In this document: piece by piece, positions 4,796 to 5,074 of the stretch | Position numbering within the stretch: the first letter of the stretch is position 1 | Layout of the letters: every line of letters begins with the position of its first letter | Source: Geobacter sp. | Lineage (GTDB): Bacteria > Desulfobacterota > Desulfuromonadia > Geobacterales > DSM-12255 | Direction of reading: 5' to 3' | DNA: 5,074 bases | NCBI GenBank assembly: GCA_012026855.1 | Contig: VEOV01000071.1 | Location: 1-5,074 of the forward strand | Program-made: the position numbers and the translations under genes | The notes under the pieces: model-generated | The model's database searches: none | What the model saw: only the letters and a program-made list of their open reading frames with translations | Told to the model about the DNA's origin: nothing

Positions 4796-5074
4796 TCAAG
4801 CCTTTCTGTCGGATATCTGAAGTTGTTTAATCTCTGTTTTGAGAAGTTCTATCTGGGTCAGGAGCTTTTCGACCCCTTGCTCCATTTTCATGGCGGCATC
4901 GAGATTGCTCTGGGTTGATGCGGTGACGCTGTCGAGAGAGTTGTAGATCTGCAGGCTCCATTGTGACTGCTCTTCGCAGGCCTCTTTGATGTTGTCGTTG
5001 TCGGCGCTCATTTTGCGGGTGGACTTGGCGAGGTCCGAGCCGAGCTGCTGCTGGGTGGCGGCCGAGTTATTGAC
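4796..5074 (-). CDS. C-terminal end of a second methyl-accepting chemotaxis protein (partial)
   Basis: An open frame enters from the right edge and ends at TGA (4796-4798), giving 92 residues with no start in the window. An in-frame ATG at 5009-5011 is internal, because coding continues upstream without a stop (VNNSAATQQQLGSDLAKSTR). The fragment is a predicted coiled coil and aligns without gaps to the last ~85 residues of the complete MCP in this window. Shared landmarks, written complete MCP/fragment, are ST and AC 14 residues apart, then NLDA, KLFEQI/KLLTQI and LKKE/LKTE. By hand I count about 26 identities in 85. This is the ascending arm of the signalling hairpin near the membrane-proximal end. 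It ends with a short tail (SDRKA) and no CheR-tethering pentapeptide. Its sensor, HAMP and tip lie outside the window. It leads a unit with the TPR gene. Confidence 0.88.
   Translation of the reverse strand, partial: VNNSAATQQQLGSDLAKSTRKMSADNDNIKEACEEQSQWSLQIYNSLDSVTASTQSNLDAAMKMEQGVEKLLTQIELLKTEIKQLQISDRKA
4801..4805 (-). promoter_or_regulatory. Ribosome binding site of the TPR gene, inside the end of the MCP frame
   Basis: Read on the minus strand, AAAGG stands 7 nt before ATG 4791-4793 and 1 nt before TTG 4797-4799. This decides the start in favour of the ATG. The site lies within the last codons of the upstream MCP, which fits coupled translation. Confidence 0.65.

Noticed and set aside
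4796..5011. A separate 71-residue protein starting at ATG 5009-5011
   Set aside because: The frame continues upstream to the window edge without a stop, and the extra residues continue the alignment with the other MCP. The ATG is internal to an MCP.

Overview
The window looks like chromosomal DNA from a Desulfuromonadia (Geobacter-like) bacterium. The basis is inference from gene style: fairly GC-rich coding DNA, a long-armed methyl-accepting chemotaxis protein (MCP) with a variant tip, a stand-alone PilZ protein, and a small TPR protein with a distinctive tail. No 16S rRNA or other marker is present, so the taxonomy is only suggestive.

Layout from left to right. (1) Bases 1-246 hold the C-terminal end of a probable PhnD-like periplasmic binding protein, followed by a perfect 11-bp hairpin. 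(2) Bases 313-2316 encode a complete 667-residue membrane MCP: TM, small extracytoplasmic sensor, TM, HAMP, then a very long signalling hairpin built from 28-residue repeats. (3) Bases 2317-2591 form an AT-richer 275-bp gap. It ends in a 25-bp dyad followed by T-rich sequence, and a good sigma70-type promoter overlaps that dyad. (4) Bases 2592-3896 encode a class I/II PLP-dependent aminotransferase with all the usual active-site residues. (5) Bases 3959-4312 encode a single-domain PilZ protein with an intact c-di-GMP-binding motif. (6) On the minus strand, convergent with PilZ, lies a two-gene unit that enters from the right edge. It consists of the C-terminus of a second MCP (4796-5074, cut by the window) and, 2 bp downstream, a 155-residue TPR protein (4326-4793).

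The two MCPs face each other and their C-terminal ~85 residues align without gaps, so they are probably paralogs of one receptor class. With the PilZ and TPR proteins between them, the region looks like a chemosensory neighbourhood with a possible link to c-di-GMP. No CheA, CheW, CheR, CheB or CheY lies inside the window, so a working pathway is inference. The aminotransferase is probably a metabolic gene that happens to sit here. I do not see a clearly new system. The items most worth a second look are the substituted MCP tip, the 28-residue repeat architecture of its arms, and the dyad that overlaps the aminotransferase promoter.
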